64,000 nt of DNA from assembly GCF_006715175.1 (NCBI RefSeq), contig NZ_VFMQ01000001.1:1178001-1242000 (forward strand), written 5' to 3'. The notes beneath the pieces are model-generated. The model was not told the DNA's origin. It ran no database searches and worked only from the letters and a program-made list of their open reading frames with translations. The position numbers and the translations under genes are program-made. The stretch is from Curtobacterium citreum (lineage in GTDB: Bacteria > Actinomycetota > Actinomycetes > Actinomycetales > Microbacteriaceae). Each line of letters opens with the position of its first letter. The first letter of the stretch is position 1. Below are positions 20,767-29,267 of this stretch, piece by piece.

Positions 20767-20895
20767 ACGGTCCTCCAGGTGTGGGTGCCGCCAACGTATC
20801 GGCGCGGCCCCTCCGCGTCCGCAGACAAGCCCCAGCAGTGGACGAGGGTGACTCCGCGCGTCGCTGTGGAGGAGTGGCCGAGTAGCCTCGCGCGC

Positions 20896-21219
20896 ATGGC
20901 CAACATCGTGAGTCAGATCGCAGACAAGGTGCGCCCGATCGGCGTCTCCACCAACTACGGCGAGCCGGTCGAGGTCGGCGACCAGACCCTCATCCCGGTG
21001 TCGCTGGGCTGGTTCGGCTTCGGCGGCGGCGGGGACGGCGACGACAACGGCGGCGGGGGTGGCGGCGGCGTGTCGATCCCCGTCGGCGCCTACGTGCGCC
21101 GTCCCGGACAGGACCTGCAGTTCGAGCCGAACCTCATCTCGCTGCTCGCGGTCAGCATCCCGACCATCTGGGTGACCGGCAAGGCGCTCGCCAAGGTGGT
21201 CCGCGCACTCAAGAAGTGA
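20896..21219 (+). CDS. GerW/YtfJ-family protein
   Basis: A 107-residue protein with the YtfJ (PF09579-like) pattern: STNYGEPVEVGDQTLIPVSLGWFGFG, a Gly/Asp-rich loop, then GGGVSIPVGAYVRR and a hydrophobic C-terminal segment LLAVSIPTIWVTG. In Bacillus, GerW/YtfJ is a spore germination protein; in non-sporulating actinobacteria the role is unknown. Nothing else in the window is spore-related. A TAGCCT box lies 7 bases before the ATG (leaderless). Divergent from the trehalose operon and ended by hairpin A4. Confidence 0.75.
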   Translation: MANIVSQIADKVRPIGVSTNYGEPVEVGDQTLIPVSLGWFGFGGGGDGDDNGGGGGGGVSIPVGAYVRRPGQDLQFEPNLISLLAVSIPTIWVTGKALAKVVRALKK

Positions 21220-21225
21220 CCACAG

Positions 21226-21273
21226 GACGGACGGGAGGATCGTGGCGACGCCGCCACGATCCTCCCGTCCGTC
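21226..21273. terminator. family A hairpin A4
   Basis: Perfect 22-bp stem (21226-21247 with 21252-21273) and loop ACGC. The stem sequence is identical to A5, 23 kb away. Confidence 0.85.
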
Positions 21274-21304
21274 ATCTGGTCGCCACCCGTCTAGACTGCT
21301 GCCA

Positions 21305-21397
21305 CACACACGGGAGTCCGGGACCACCGGGCTGAGAGGGAGCGAACGGCGCTCCGACCGTCGAACCTGATCCGGGTCATGCCGGCGCAGGGAGGAG
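21305..21397 (+). promoter_or_regulatory. TPP (thi-box) riboswitch
   Basis: The conserved thi-box core is present: GGGAGTCCGGG, CCGGGCTGAGAGGG (21327-21340), GACCGTCGAACCTGATCCGG and GTCATGCCGGCGCAGGGAGG. It ends in the ribosome-binding site GGAGGAG, 8 bases before the YkoE start. Because the 3' end of the aptamer contains the ribosome-binding site, TPP binding probably blocks translation initiation. Confidence 0.95.
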
Positions 21398-21405
21398 TCA
21401 GCACC

Positions 21406-22047
21406 ATGCCTGCAACCATGCAGTCCACCGTCCCGTCCACCACCCTCCGGCGGTCGCTCCGCTGGCGCGTGGTCGACGTCGTCGTCGCCAGCGTCCTCGC
21501 GGTCGCGATCGGCGTCGTCTTCAAGCTCTGGGAGTTCGGCTACGAGCCGCTCAGCGCGGGAGCCGCCCTCGTCCTGCCGGGATCGCAGTCGCTGTTCGGC
21601 GGCGTCTGGCTGCTCGCCGGGCCGATCGTCGCGATCGTCGTGCGGAAGCCCGGAGCCGCCCTGTACGCCGAGATGGTCGCCGCCTCGGTCGAGGCGCTGC
21701 TCGGCACGCAGTGGGGGTGGCTGACGCTCGAGGCCGGTCTCGTGCAGGGCCTGGGCGCCGAGCTCGTCCTCGCGCTGTTCCTGTACCGCGTGTACCGGCT
21801 GCCGGTCGTCGTCCTCGCGGGCGCGGCCGCCGGTCTCGCGCTCGGCATCAACGACACCGTCCTGTGGTACCCGGGGCTCGACGCCGGCTTCAAGGCCGTC
21901 TACGTCGTGTGCGCCGTGGTCTCCGGTGCCGTCATCGCGGGTGCCGGGTCCTGGGCGATCGTCCGGGCGCTCGCCGCGACCGGTGTCCTGTCGCAGTTCG
22001 CGGTCGGCCGGGAGCACGCCAAGCGCACGACCCGCAGCGCAGCGTGA
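21406..22047 (+). CDS. ykoE: ECF transporter S component, YkoE type (thiamine precursor)
   Basis: A 213-residue membrane protein with about six helices, beginning after a short polar tail: WRVVDVVVASVLAVAIGVVFKLWE. It shows the YkoE-typical GAALVLPGSQSLFGGVWLLAGP, KPGAALYAEMVAASVEALLGTQWG and GINDTVLWYPGLDAG. YkoE is the substrate-binding unit of the YkoEDC transporter for hydroxymethylpyrimidine or thiamine. The TPP riboswitch directly upstream supports this. The stop overlaps the GTG of the energising subunit, so the two are translationally coupled. Confidence 0.92.
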   Translation: MPATMQSTVPSTTLRRSLRWRVVDVVVASVLAVAIGVVFKLWEFGYEPLSAGAALVLPGSQSLFGGVWLLAGPIVAIVVRKPGAALYAEMVAASVEALLGTQWGWLTLEAGLVQGLGAELVLALFLYRVYRLPVVVLAGAAAGLALGINDTVLWYPGLDAGFKAVYVVCAVVSGAVIAGAGSWAIVRALAATGVLSQFAVGREHAKRTTRSAA

Positions 22048-24470
22048 CGGCCGTGTCCGCCGGTCGTGCGGACGCAGCGCCCGCGACCGAGGTCCCGGCG
22101 AGCACCGGACCGGCCGGCATCGTCTTCCGTGACTGGGGGTGGCGCTACGCCGCCCGCAACGAGTGGGCGGTCCGCGGGGTCCACCTCGAGGTGCGCCCGG
22201 GAGAGCGGGTCGCGGTCGTCGGACCGTCCGGCGCCGGCAAGTCGACGGTGCTGCGGGCCGTCGCGGCGGTGCTGCCCGACGAGCCGGACCCGGCCGACGA
22301 CACCGCCGCGGCCGTCCAGGGCACGGTGCTCGTCGACGGTGCCGCACCGGGGACGGTCCGTGGACGGGTCGGGCTCGTCATGCAGGACCCCGAGGCGCAC
22401 ACCGTGATGTCGCGTGTCGGGGACGACGTCGCGTTCGGGTGCGAGAACACCGGCGTGCCGCGTGACGAGACCTGGCGGCGCGTCCGGTCGGCCCTCGACG
22501 TGGTCGGCCTCGACCTGCCGCTCGACCGGTCGACGACCGCGCTGTCCGGCGGGCAGCGGCAGCGCCTCGCGCTCGCGGGCGTGCTCGCGATGCGGCCGGG
22601 CGCGCTCGTGCTCGACGAGCCGTGCGCGAACCTCGACCCGGACGGCGTGCGCCAGGTGCACGACGCCGTGCGTGCGGTCCTCGACGAGACCGGTGCGACG
22701 CTGCTCGTCGTCGAGCACCGGATCGGCACCTGGCTCGACCTGGTCGACCGGCTCGTGCTGCTCGCTCCCGCCGGCGGGGTCGTCGCGGACGGCACGCCGG
22801 CCGAGGTCCTCGCCGCGCACGGTCCGGCGCTCGGGGCGGCGGGCGTGTGGGTGCCCGGGTCGGAGCCCGCTCGGGGCTCGGCTCGGCAGGCGATCCCCGC
22901 GGAGGACCGCGCGCACGCTCGGGCGCTGCTCGACGCTCGGGGACTCGCGACGGCGCGCGGTCGGGGTCACCGGGTCGGCAGCGGCATCGACCTGACGGTC
23001 CGGCGCGGGCGTGTGCTGGCGGTGACCGGGCCGAACGGCGTCGGGAAGTCGACGCTCGGCCTGACGCTCGCCGGGCTCCTCGCCCCCGACGACGGCGTCC
23101 TCGAGGCCACCCCCGCCCTGCGGCACGGCCTGGCCGGGGCGGCGCCGTCGTCCTGGTCCAGCCGGGAGCTCGCCGGCCGGATCGGGACGGTGTTCCAGGA
23201 CCCCGAGCACCAGTTCGTCGCGGCCACCGTACGGCAGGAGCTCGCCGCCGGACCTCGGGCGCTCGGTCGTGCGGACGTCGAGGACCAGGTGGAGCGGGTG
23301 CTCGACGACCTCGGCTTGGCACACCTGGCCGACGCGAACCCCTTCACGCTGTCCGGTGGTGAGCAGCGACGGCTCGCGATCGGCACGGTGCTCGCGGCGG
23401 AGCCCGACGTGCTCGTGCTCGACGAGCCGACCTCCGGACAGGACCGTGCCACGTGGCAGGCCGTCGTGGACCGGCTCGGCGCGCTCGCGGACGCGGGGAC
23501 GGCTGTCGTCGCCGTGACGCACGACCGTGACCTGGTGCGGGCGCTCGACGCGGACGAGGTGGTGCTCGGCCCGGAGGGCGTGCGACCGGCCGGCCCGGGC
23601 GGTCTGCGGCCGACCGGCCCGGGGACGGCGGACGGTGTCGTCGCCGACGTGGCGGGGGATGCCCGGCCGGTCGTCCCGGGGACCGCAGCCGACGCGCGGG
23701 GGCGATCCGTGCCTCCCGTCCGGCCCCGCGGGATCCGCGGGGTGCAGCCCGTCGCGTCCCTGCTCGGGGTGCTCGCGCTCGGGCTGCTGCTCGTCCTGAG
23801 CCTGGACGTCGTGTCCGCAGCCGTCGCGCTCCTGCTCGAGGTCCTGCTGCTGCCGCTGCTCCGCATCCCCTGGCGCACGCTCCTGCTGCGGACCGCACCC
23901 CTGACTGCAGCGGTCCCGCTGACGGCCGTGAGCATCGCGCTGTACGGCCGGCCGTCCGGACGCGAGTGGTTCGACCTCGGCTTCGTGCGCGTCACCGACG
24001 GGTCGCTCGAGCTCGCCCTGGCGACCGCTCTCCGGGTGCTCGGCGTCGGACTGCCGGCGATCGCGCTGTTCGTGCGGGTCGACCCGACCGACCTCGCGGA
24101 CGGGCTGGCGCAGCTCCTGCGGCTGCCCGCTCGGTTCGTGCTCGGGGCACTGGCGGCGGTGCGGATGACGACCCTGCTCGGCGGGGACTGGCGGCAGCTG
24201 CGCAGTGCCCGGCGTGCCCGCGGGTTGGCCGACACCGGGCGGCTGCGTCGGGGTGCGTCGATGGCGTTCGCGCTGCTCGTGGTCGCGCTCCGGCGGGCGA
24301 CGACGCTCGCGGTGGCGATGGAGTCGCGTGGGTTCGGGGCACCGGGTCGGCGGACGTGGGCACGACCGGCGCGCTTCGGCGGCCCCGAGTGGGCGATGGT
24401 CGCGGTGCTCGTCGGGATCGGTGCGGTGTCGGTCGCGGTGGCCGTGGGCGCGGGGACGTGGCGTGTCTGA
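22044..24470 (+). CDS. fused ECF energising subunit: ATPase-ATPase-transmembrane (YkoD+YkoC)
   Basis: An 808-residue fusion of what are usually two proteins. ATPase 1: Walker A GPSGAGKST near residue 63, signature ALSGGQRQRLAL, Walker B GALVLDEPCANLD. ATPase 2: GPNGVGKST near 330, TLSGGEQRRLAI, DVLVLDEPTSGQD. Residues about 520-565 are a Gly/Pro linker. From about 570, five or six helices form the T component (CbiQ/YkoC-like), with the coupling motifs near RQLRSARRARGLAD and AVAMESRGFG. It would drive thiamine-precursor uptake through YkoE. GTG start in a GTGA overlap; GTG at 22053 is an alternative. Confidence 0.9.
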   Translation: MTAVSAGRADAAPATEVPASTGPAGIVFRDWGWRYAARNEWAVRGVHLEVRPGERVAVVGPSGAGKSTVLRAVAAVLPDEPDPADDTAAAVQGTVLVDGAAPGTVRGRVGLVMQDPEAHTVMSRVGDDVAFGCENTGVPRDETWRRVRSALDVVGLDLPLDRSTTALSGGQRQRLALAGVLAMRPGALVLDEPCANLDPDGVRQVHDAVRAVLDETGATLLVVEHRIGTWLDLVDRLVLLAPAGGVVADGTPAEVLAAHGPALGAAGVWVPGSEPARGSARQAIPAEDRAHARALLDARGLATARGRGHRVGSGIDLTVRRGRVLAVTGPNGVGKSTLGLTLAGLLAPDDGVLEATPALRHGLAGAAPSSWSSRELAGRIGTVFQDPEHQFVAATVRQELAAGPRALGRADVEDQVERVLDDLGLAHLADANPFTLSGGEQRRLAIGTVLAAEPDVLVLDEPTSGQDRATWQAVVDRLGALADAGTAVVAVTHDRDLVRALDADEVVLGPEGVRPAGPGGLRPTGPGTADGVVADVAGDARPVVPGTAADARGRSVPPVRPRGIRGVQPVASLLGVLALGLLLVLSLDVVSAAVALLLEVLLLPLLRIPWRTLLLRTAPLTAAVPLTAVSIALYGRPSGREWFDLGFVRVTDGSLELALATALRVLGVGLPAIALFVRVDPTDLADGLAQLLRLPARFVLGALAAVRMTTLLGGDWRQLRSARRARGLADTGRLRRGASMAFALLVVALRRATTLAVAMESRGFGAPGRRTWARPARFGGPEWAMVAVLVGIGAVSVAVAVGAGTWRV

Positions 24471-25023
24471 CGGGGTCGCGGACGCCCTGGCGGCTGCGGC
24501 GGCCGCTGCAGCTGCAGTTGCGGGTGCTGCTCCGGGTCTCCGTGCGGCTTCCGGGCGGGGGCGGCTCGTCGTGCTGGTCGACGGGCGCTCGGGGACCGGC
24601 AAGACGACGCTCGGCGACGCCCTCGGGGACCGGCTCGGCGCCCGGGTCGTGCACCTCGACGACGTCTACCCGGGGTGGGACGGGCTCCGTGCGGCGGCTG
24701 ACGCGGTGGTGACGGACGTCCTCGGCGCCCGTTCCGGCTACCGGCGGTGGGACTGGACGACGTCGACCACGGCGGGGTGGGAGTCGATCGACCCGGACGT
24801 GCCGCTCGTCGTCGAGGGGTGCGGTGCGCTGTCCCGGGCTTCGGCGCCGCTCGCGTCCTTCCGCGTCTGGCTCGAGGCGGACGACACCGTCCGGCGCGAC
24901 CGGGCGATCGGCCGTGACGGCGAGGTCTTCGCCCGGGAGTGGGACCGGTGGGCAGCGCAGGAGTCGTCCTTCATCGCGGCGGAGGACCCGGCGGCGCTGG
25001 CGGACGTGGTGGTGCGGACGTAG
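24463..25023 (+). CDS. small P-loop kinase (uridine-kinase-like ATPase)
   Basis: A 186-residue P-loop protein with an Ala-rich start, then VLVDGRSGTGKTTLGDAL (Walker A), VVHLDDVYPGWDGL, and a lid-like basic region RVWLEADDTVRRDRAIGRDG. It looks like the uridine-kinase/shikimate-kinase class of actinobacterial AAA ATPases; the substrate is not known. The GTG start lies 8 bases inside the end of the transporter gene, so it is co-translated with a TPP-controlled thiamine transporter. A role on an imported thiamine precursor is possible but is inference. Confidence 0.72.
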   Translation: MSDGVADALAAAAAAAAAVAGAAPGLRAASGRGRLVVLVDGRSGTGKTTLGDALGDRLGARVVHLDDVYPGWDGLRAAADAVVTDVLGARSGYRRWDWTTSTTAGWESIDPDVPLVVEGCGALSRASAPLASFRVWLEADDTVRRDRAIGRDGEVFAREWDRWAAQESSFIAAEDPAALADVVVRT

Positions 25024-25068
25024 GGGTGCCGGGTGGACCCGGGGTCGCGCCGTGTGGACTCGTGGTCG

Positions 25069-25422
25069 CTACGCCCACCCGAGTTCGTGCAGCCGCTCGT
25101 CGTCGATCCCGTAGAAGTGCCCGATCTCGTGCACCAGCGTCGTGTGGACCTCGTCCCGGAGTTCCTCGACGGTGTCGCACTCCAGCAGGTGCTGCTTCCG
25201 GAACACCACGATCCGGTCCGGGAGCTCGCCGAAGCCGTACTGGCCACGCTCGGTCGCGGCGACCCCGTCGTAGACGCCGAACAGGTCGGAACCGTCCTCG
25301 GGCTCGTCCTCGACGACGAAGACGACGTTGTCGAGTCCGGCAACCATCTCGTCGGGCAGCCGGTCGAGCTCGTCGGTCACGAGCTCCTCGAACGCGTCGG
25401 CGGACATCTCCATCACGGGCAC
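25069..25422 (-). CDS. metallopeptidase family protein (zincin-like)
   Basis: A 117-residue single-domain protein. The zinc motif is HEIGHFYGIDDERL at about residues 98-111 (HExxH plus a downstream Asp), with FEELVTDELDRLPDEMVAGLDNVVFVVEDEP near the start; this is the PF06262 (DUF1025) pattern. Substrate unknown, no signal peptide. The start is uncertain: GTG 25422, GTG 25416 or ATG 25413, none with a good ribosome-binding site. Convergent with the kinase gene. Confidence 0.85.
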   Translation of the reverse strand: MPVMEMSADAFEELVTDELDRLPDEMVAGLDNVVFVVEDEPEDGSDLFGVYDGVAATERGQYGFGELPDRIVVFRKQHLLECDTVEELRDEVHTTLVHEIGHFYGIDDERLHELGWA

Positions 25423-25458
25423 GATCGTGGCACAGCGGACTGTCCGACGGCTGGAGCG

Positions 25459-27633
25459 TCACGACCCGTCGTCGGTCGACCTCCCCAGCTCGATCCCGGC
25501 AGCCGACAGGGCTCGGCCCATCGCCGAGGCGGCGGTCGCCGCCGCTTCCGGGGTGACGTGCAGGGCATCGACCCGCACGAGCTGGTCGTCGATCACCGCG
25601 GGACAGCGACTGCTCGCGCACCAGACGGGCGTGGTGTCGACGAGCCTGACGCCGTCCAGGCGGGCGACCAGGCGCCGCTGCTGCGCACTGGGCCGCGTCT
25701 CGCACATGGCCGGTCGTCCGCCCGGAACAGCGCAGGACCGGATGTCGGGTCCGACCGGGTTCGGGAGCAGGAAAGCGATGGCCGCGTCGGTCCGCGTCTC
25801 GTCGAGCAGATCGCGGAGCCCGTCGACCAGGGGCGTGGACTCATCCCGGGAACCCTCGGCGTTCATCACGAGCACGAGGTCCGGCTGCAGCTCCTCGATC
25901 GTCGTCACCACCTGCTGCTTGTGACGCTCGCAACCGTCCCCGTCGGTGTCGAAGTGGATCTCGGCGGCGGTGAAGGGACACCCGAAGCGCGCGAGGTCCA
26001 GGATGCGCCACGCAGATCCCTCGCCCTCGACGAGCTGGCGGAGAGCCGGCATCGTGAAGGCAGCGGTGGAGTCACCGACCAGGACCGCGAGTCGGCCGTC
26101 AGGCGCGCCGAACGTGCACGACGTCCTGTCCCGCCCTCCTGTCTGTTGCGAGCAGCGGAGCACGTCGGCCCAACGCGGGGACGACACCTGTCGGGTGAGG
26201 TAGTCGTCCGCCGAGACGTCGTCGATCGACGGGGTCGTCGACGGCCAGCTGCGGAGACCGAGTCCGGCGCGGATGGCTGCTGCGCGTCGCTGGTCCAGCG
26301 CGGGACCGGCCGTGCCGTCCGGGTTGAGGTCGGTGTCGTCCCGGTCCGGGTCGGCGACGGCGCCGGTCCGGTCCGGATCAGCGGCCGGATCTCGTTCCGC
26401 CGTCGCCGCGACCTCGCCGTCCGCCACCGAGGAGTCGACCCGGGACTGGTCTGCTCCGACCGCCTTGACACAGAGCAGGATCGCGATCGTCGAGAGTGCG
26501 ACCATCCCCGCCAACAGGGCCCGGGACCGGTCCTGTCCGAGTCGCCCCCGGGCGCGGTGTCGGAGGGGGCGTCGCGATCTCGACGGCGTGTCGCGCTCTG
26601 GTGCTGACCTGGCCGTCGCCCACGACCGGACCGGGCGTTCGACGCCCCAGGTCGTCGCGATGGACAGGGCGAGGGGGACGAGCAGGGACAAGGGGAGGAG
26701 GACGTGGGGCGGGGCACCCGGGAGGACGGCAGGCAGGAGGACGATGACCGGCCAGTGCCAGAGGTAGAGCGGGTAGCTGATCGAGGCCAGACCCTGCGCC
26801 GGCGCCGAGACCAGCCTCGGCGACTCGCGGTTCTGCCCGCCGCTCAGGATGATCCCGGCGGCTGCCAGCACGGCAGGGACCGCGATCGGCATCGGAGCAC
26901 CGAGACGCTCGTCACCAGCGAGCAGGACCGCCAGGAGCACCGCTCCGCTGCATGCTCGGACCACTCGGCGCAGTCGGTGGTGGTGCCCGAGGGGATCGGG
27001 CACGAAGGCCAGCAGTGATCCGCTCGCGAGTTCCCAGACGCGGGACTGGGTCGCGAAGTACCCGCCGACCGGCTCGGCCATGCCCGCACACAGTGCTGAC
27101 GCGACCGCGAGGACGAGAACGAGCGCGACGGCCGCGCGCCGTGACCACCCCAGGACGAGGACCATCAGGAGCGGCCACGCCAGGTAGAACTGCTCCTCGA
27201 CCGCGAGCGACCAGAAGTGCTGCAGCGGAGACGGTGGGGCATCCCGCGCGAAGTAGTTCGTCCCGTCCGCCGCGAAGTGCCAGTTCGCTGCGCCGATCGC
27301 AGCGAAGACAGCGTCACGAGCGACGCTCGCTGCGCGGCCGCTCGGGAGGACAGCGACGGCGATCACGACGGTGACGGCGATGGTGATCGCCGCGGCGGGC
27401 AAGAGGCGGAGGGCTCGGCGTCGAGCGAACCCGAGGAGATCGATCCGTCCGGTGCCGCTGTGTTCGCGGAGCAGGTTCGTCGTGATGACGAAGCCCGACA
27501 CCACGAAGAAGACGTCGACGCCGAGGTAGCCCCCGACGGGCCGACCGAGCAGATGGTCGAGCACCACAGCGAGGATCGCGACGGCCCGGAGGCCTTCGAT
27601 GTCCGATCGTCGTGTCGTTGGTGCGGTGGTCAC
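25459..27633 (-). CDS. acyltransferase 3 / SGNH hydrolase fusion (OafA/YrhL type)
   Basis: A 724-residue membrane protein. The acyltransferase 3 domain spans roughly residues 8-345, with DIEGLRAVAILAVVLDHL, GYLGVDVFFVVSGFVIT, a catalytic-type RRALRLLP, FWSLAVEEQFYLAWPLL and YPLYLWHWPVIVLLP. A Pro/Asp-rich linker and an extra helix lead to an extracytoplasmic SGNH domain (LVGDSTAAFTMPALR; catalytic Asp/His in VDALHVTPEA). Such proteins O-acetylate surface polysaccharides, so a glycan made by nearby loci is a plausible target. GTG start; single gene, with somewhat lower GC than its neighbours. Confidence 0.88.
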   Translation of the reverse strand: MTTAPTTRRSDIEGLRAVAILAVVLDHLLGRPVGGYLGVDVFFVVSGFVITTNLLREHSGTGRIDLLGFARRRALRLLPAAAITIAVTVVIAVAVLPSGRAASVARDAVFAAIGAANWHFAADGTNYFARDAPPSPLQHFWSLAVEEQFYLAWPLLMVLVLGWSRRAAVALVLVLAVASALCAGMAEPVGGYFATQSRVWELASGSLLAFVPDPLGHHHRLRRVVRACSGAVLLAVLLAGDERLGAPMPIAVPAVLAAAGIILSGGQNRESPRLVSAPAQGLASISYPLYLWHWPVIVLLPAVLPGAPPHVLLPLSLLVPLALSIATTWGVERPVRSWATARSAPERDTPSRSRRPLRHRARGRLGQDRSRALLAGMVALSTIAILLCVKAVGADQSRVDSSVADGEVAATAERDPAADPDRTGAVADPDRDDTDLNPDGTAGPALDQRRAAAIRAGLGLRSWPSTTPSIDDVSADDYLTRQVSSPRWADVLRCSQQTGGRDRTSCTFGAPDGRLAVLVGDSTAAFTMPALRQLVEGEGSAWRILDLARFGCPFTAAEIHFDTDGDGCERHKQQVVTTIEELQPDLVLVMNAEGSRDESTPLVDGLRDLLDETRTDAAIAFLLPNPVGPDIRSCAVPGGRPAMCETRPSAQQRRLVARLDGVRLVDTTPVWCASSRCPAVIDDQLVRVDALHVTPEAAATAASAMGRALSAAGIELGRSTDDGS

Positions 27634-27736
27634 GCGGCCAACGCTAGGAACGACTCTGCGCCTGGAGCGAGTTCTTCACATGTCGTACTTCGCGGGCCCG
27701 GTTGTCCACAGGCTGACCGCGTCGTCGCGACAACGG

Positions 27737-27767
27737 AGAAGCCCCGGTCCGAAGGACCGGGGCTTCT
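27737..27767 (-). terminator. terminator after tRNA-His
   Basis: Perfect 14-bp stem (27737-27750 with 27754-27767, arm AGAAGCCCCGGTCC) and a 3-base loop, 6 bases past the tRNA 3' end. Confidence 0.85.
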
Positions 27768-27772
27768 CTCGA

Positions 27773-27848
27773 TGGGGTGAGTAACGGGTCTCGAACCCGC
27801 GACCTCCTAGACCACAACCAGGCGCTCTACCAACTGAGCTATACCCAC
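27773..27848 (-). tRNA. tRNA-His (GTG anticodon)
   Basis: Cloverleaf on the minus strand: acceptor GTGGGTA pairs with TACTCAC, D-arm GCTCAGTTGGTAGAGC, anticodon loop TTGTGGT with GTG, T-arm GCGGGTTCGAGACCCGT, discriminator C73 and encoded CCA. The base before G1 (27849) is a G on this strand, giving the G-1 required by histidyl-tRNA synthetase. It sits beside orn, as is common in actinobacteria. Confidence 0.97.
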
Positions 27849-27915
27849 CATGCTGTCCCCGGACCAGCCGGAGCAACCCCTCAATAGTAGTACATGCCGC
27901 GGCCTGCGTGGACCA

Positions 27916-28554
27916 CTACTCGGCCGCGGGCTGGGCGAGCCGCGGAGCCCACTGCTCGACCACCGCGGCGGCGACGGCACGCACGTCCTCGGTCGTCGGG
28001 CCGGGCTCGGGGATGAAGCCCGCGCGTCGGTAGTACTCGAGTTCGCGGATGGACTCGAGGATGTCGGCGAGGGCGCGGTGCCCGCCGTGCTTCTCCGGCG
28101 CGTTGAAGTAGACGCGCGGGAACCAGCGGCGGCAGAGCTCCTTGATGCTGGAGACGTCGACGCTGCGGTAGTGCAGGTGACCGTCCACGCGCGGCATGTA
28201 CTTGGCGAGGAAGGCGCGGTCGGTGCCGATCGTGTTGCCGGCCAGGGGAGCGGAGCCCTCGGCGGGGACGTGCTGGAGGATGTACTCGAGCACCTGGTAC
28301 TCGGCGTCGGCCAGGCTCACGCCGTGCGGGATCTCGTCGATGAGCCCCGAGGTCGTGTGCATGTTCGTGACGAACTCGTTCATGTTGTCGAGTGCGGACT
28401 GGTCCGGCTTGATGACTATGTCGAACCCGGGGTGCACGGGGACGAGGTCGAAGTCGGTGATGACGACGGCCACCTCGACGAGCTCGTCGACCTGGAGGTC
28501 CAGGCCGGTCATCTCGCAGTCGATCCAGACGAGGCGGTCGTTCGCAGTTGCCAT
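27916..28554 (-). CDS. orn: oligoribonuclease
   Basis: A 212-residue DEDDh 3'-5' exoribonuclease that degrades 2-5 nt RNAs and pGpG. The exonuclease motifs are all visible: [11 protein letters not shown] (Asp, Glu), [15 protein letters not shown] (Asp) and [13 protein letters not shown] (His, Asp). The C-terminal tail is about 30 residues longer than the E. coli enzyme. A TAGGAT box lies 7 bases before the ATG (leaderless). Confidence 0.95.
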   Translation of the reverse strand: MATANDRLVWIDCEMTGLDLQVDELVEVAVVITDFDLVPVHPGFDIVIKPDQSALDNMNEFVTNMHTTSGLIDEIPHGVSLADAEYQVLEYILQHVPAEGSAPLAGNTIGTDRAFLAKYMPRVDGHLHYRSVDVSSIKELCRRWFPRVYFNAPEKHGGHRALADILESIRELEYYRRAGFIPEPGPTTEDVRAVAAAVVEQWAPRLAQPAAE

Positions 28555-28753
28555 GCGGACGATCCTATTCCGCGGGTGTGACGCTGCTGTCCGTGCTCCC
28601 GCGCCTGTGGATGCCAGCCCGGGCCGGGTGCGCGTCGGACCGGCCGCGCCCAGCGGCGATGCGCAGCGTCGCGGAGTCGGCCCGTGCCTTCAGTCCGGAC
28701 CGGCCGAGCTGTCCGAACTGTCCGACTCGGGCGACCAGCTGACGCTCCGTCCG

Positions 28754-28811
28754 CGAGCGGGAGGAATCGGCGCGTCGCCCTCTGGACTTGCTGCACCTTC
28801 CGCCCGCTCGC
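28754..28811. repeat. family B element B7
   Basis: 58 bp with ends GCGAGCGGGAGGAATC and TTCGCCCGCTCGC; the only copy one base short. Confidence 0.7.
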
Positions 28812-28867
28812 GTTCCCGCACTGCCGCCCGGTGCCGCACGCCGCCCGTACCGAACGCGATCGGTCTC

Positions 28868-28926
28868 GCGAGCGGGCGGGATCCGCGTCTCATCCGCCCG
28901 GACCGCCGCACACACCGCCCGCTCGC
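28868..28926. repeat. family B element B8
   Basis: 59 bp with ends GCGAGCGGGCGGGATC and CACCGCCCGCTCGC. Confidence 0.75.
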
Positions 28927-28985
28927 GGCTGGGCGCGGTTCCAGCGCATCCACGCACCGCGGCCCACGGACCACGGACGCGGCCC

Positions 28986-29044
28986 GCGAGCGGGCGGAAA
29001 CCGACCCGCCCGGCGCGAGACCGCCGCGCACTCCGCCCGCTCGC
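28986..29044. repeat. family B element B9
   Basis: 59 bp with ends GCGAGCGGGCGGAAAC and CTCCGCCCGCTCGC. Its right end overlaps the first unit of the 17-bp array. Confidence 0.8.
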
Positions 29045-29155
29045 TCCCGAGACCCGCTCGCTCCCGAGGCCCGCTCGCTCCCGAAACCCGCTCGCTCCCG
29101 AGGCCCGCTCGCCCCCGAGACCCGCCCCGCCCCCGAGACCCGCTCGCCCCCGAGA
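29036..29155. repeat. 17-bp tandem array growing from the end of B9
   Basis: Seven units of CCCGCTCGCTCCCGAGA, one of them 18 bp. The unit begins with the terminal CCCGCTCGC of element B9, so the array looks like an expansion seeded by that end. Confidence 0.75.
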
Positions 29156-29267
29156 CCCGCCCCCGACCCGCGCGCGGGCGCGGGCGCGCCAGCCGGCCCC
29201 TGCACATGCACGGACGGCCCGGAGCGCCGCAGCACCCCGAGCCGTCCGGTCAGCCCCGTGCCAGGCG

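Larger units (their letters stand above)
28555..29267. other. 713-bp non-coding stretch with three family B elements
   Basis: No gene was found. The stretch carries the orn promoter at its left edge, then B7, B8 and B9 at roughly 115-bp spacing, a 17-bp tandem array and GC-rich simple sequence up to the 3' end of the MFS gene. Confidence 0.7.

Noticed and set aside
20896..21219. Evidence for sporulation in the host
   Set aside because: A single GerW-like protein does not indicate sporulation; such proteins occur in non-sporulating actinobacteria.
21385..21405. Upstream start for YkoE at 21379
   Set aside because: That frame would translate part of the TPP riboswitch; the ATG at 21406 has the ribosome-binding site.
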